Translations under genes and position numbers: made by a program | Notes under the pieces: model-generated | Databases searched by the model: none | What the model saw: only the letters and a program-made list of their open reading frames with translations | What the model was told of the DNA's origin: nothing | Origin: JBFWQM01 sp050249455 | GTDB lineage: Bacteria > Pseudomonadota > Alphaproteobacteria > MPNO01 > VGEU01 | Direction: 5' to 3' | DNA: 5,821 nt | Assembly (NCBI GenBank): GCA_050249455.1 | Contig: JBFWQM010000298.1 | Location: 1-5,821 of the forward strand | In this document: positions 5,086-5,821 of the stretch, in pieces | How positions within the stretch are numbered: the first letter of the stretch is position 1 | How the letters are laid out: the number at the start of each line of letters is the position of its first letter

Positions 5086-5821
5086 ATGACCGAGACGCCT
5101 TCCGGCCGCATCGTCCGCCCCCGCCGCAGCCTGCTGTTCGTGCCGGGGCTGCGCCCCGACCGCTTCGCCAAGGCGTGCGCCGCCGGCGCAGACATCGTCT
5201 GCGTCGACCTGGAGGACGCGGTCGCGCTGCCGCGCAAGGAGGAGGCGCGCGCGCTGACCCTGCCGCTGTTCGCCGAGCCGCAGCCGGCGAACGTCGAGAC
5301 CATGGTGCGGATCAACTCGATGTCGACGCCGGACGGGCTGAAGGACGTGCTGGTGCTGCTCGCCTGCCCGGCGCCGCCGGCGGCGATCATGATCCCGAAG
5401 CCGGGCTCGGCGGCCGAGATCCGCCTGCTCGCCGACTTGCTGCAGGGCAGCTGCGCCCATATCCGCTTCCACGTCATCATCGAATCGACCCACGGCCTGG
5501 CCGACGTCGATGCGATCGCCTGCGCCAGCCCGCGCATCGATTCGCTGCTGTTCGGCGCGGTCGACCTGTCGGCGGACCTGCGCTCGGCGAACACGTGGCA
5601 GACCCTGCTCTACGCCCGCTCGCGCGTGGTCCATGCCGCCGCGCGGTTCGGGCTCGACCTCCTGGACGTGCCGTGGCTCGACCTCGCCGACCCTGACGGC
5701 ATGAAGGTGGAGGCGACGGCGAGCCGCGACCTCGGCTTCACCGGCAAGGCCGCCATCCACCCCGACCAGATCCCGGTCATCAACGGCATCTTCTCGCCGT
5801 CGGCCGCGGAGGTCGAACGGG
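5086..5821 (+). CDS. HpcH/HpaI aldolase family, CitE-like CoA-ester lyase (3' end missing)
   Basis: The family cleaves or forms 3-hydroxyacyl-CoA thioesters (malyl-CoA, citramalyl-CoA, the citryl-CoA step of citrate lyase) in a Mg-dependent reaction on a TIM barrel. The first 245 residues are present and the frame is open to the window end. Hallmarks in order are RRSLLFVPG (13-21), DIVCVDLEDAV (36-46), MVRIN with the substrate Arg75, MIPKPG (102-107), VIIES with Mg ligand Glu133, FGAVDLSADL with Mg ligand Asp160, and GFTGKAAIHPDQI, the family's CoA-site signature. About 30-50 residues should be missing. The ATG at 5086 has GGAG (5076-5079) 6 nt upstream; the nine bases CGGAGCCAG here are identical to those preceding the MFS start. 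Absence of nearby citrate lyase CitD/CitF argues for a stand-alone malyl- or citramalyl-CoA-type lyase, but the exact substrate is open. Confidence 0.92.
   Translation, partial: MTETPSGRIVRPRRSLLFVPGLRPDRFAKACAAGADIVCVDLEDAVALPRKEEARALTLPLFAEPQPANVETMVRINSMSTPDGLKDVLVLLACPAPPAAIMIPKPGSAAEIRLLADLLQGSCAHIRFHVIIESTHGLADVDAIACASPRIDSLLFGAVDLSADLRSANTWQTLLYARSRVVHAAARFGLDLLDVPWLDLADPDGMKVEATASRDLGFTGKAAIHPDQIPVINGIFSPSAAEVER

Noticed and set aside
3990..5594. 534-residue open frame on the - strand
   Set aside because: It is antisense to the MFS and CoA-lyase genes and its product is low-complexity Arg/Gly/His-rich. It is a shadow of G/C-biased third positions.

Overview
The window comes from a GC-rich genome (about 70% G+C by eye, with G/C strongly preferred at third codon positions). 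Gene content and style (standalone ModE-type regulator, regucalcin-type lactonase, MFS carrier, CitE-like lyase) fit an alphaproteobacterium, possibly of the Rhodospirillales. That placement is an inference from style; no marker gene is present.

Left half (1-2680), a molybdenum-linked region. On the + strand lies the 3' part of modA, the periplasmic molybdate-binding protein. Its signal peptide is cut by the window edge. Converging on it from the - strand is a three-gene set. In transcription order these are a short ModE-type DNA-binding regulator (2680-2345), an exported protein built from two near-identical sulfite-oxidase-fold domains with a C-terminal sorting or anchor segment (2197-1124), and a 126-residue unknown protein whose ATG overlaps the previous stop codon (1127-747). 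A 12-bp perfect hairpin separates the convergent ends. The 147-bp gap between the regulator and the exported protein contains an AT-rich island unlike the rest of the window. It holds two ModE-box-like palindromes with the same 9-N6-9 layout and a sigma70-like promoter whose -10 sits inside one of them. The natural reading is that the exported protein and its coupled partner are controlled by molybdate availability through the adjacent regulator.

Right half (2822-5821), a probable small-molecule catabolic set on the + strand. It holds an SMP-30/regucalcin-family lactonase with intact metal and substrate residues, a 12-helix MFS carrier and the first 245 residues of a HpcH/HpaI (CitE-like) CoA-ester lyase that runs off the window. 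The lactonase and carrier are separated by 127 bp containing a C-rich palindromic element whose - strand is a canonical G-quadruplex motif. Carrier and lyase are 52 bp apart. A transported sugar acid or lactone is a plausible substrate, but the sequence does not identify it.

The most unusual content is the exported tandem-domain protein. It keeps the sulfite-oxidase fold pattern but has no cysteine where that family ligates molybdenum. It also carries a PEP-CTERM-like tail, sits behind two ModE boxes and is translationally coupled to an unrecognised protein. There is no intergenic stretch over 300 bases.
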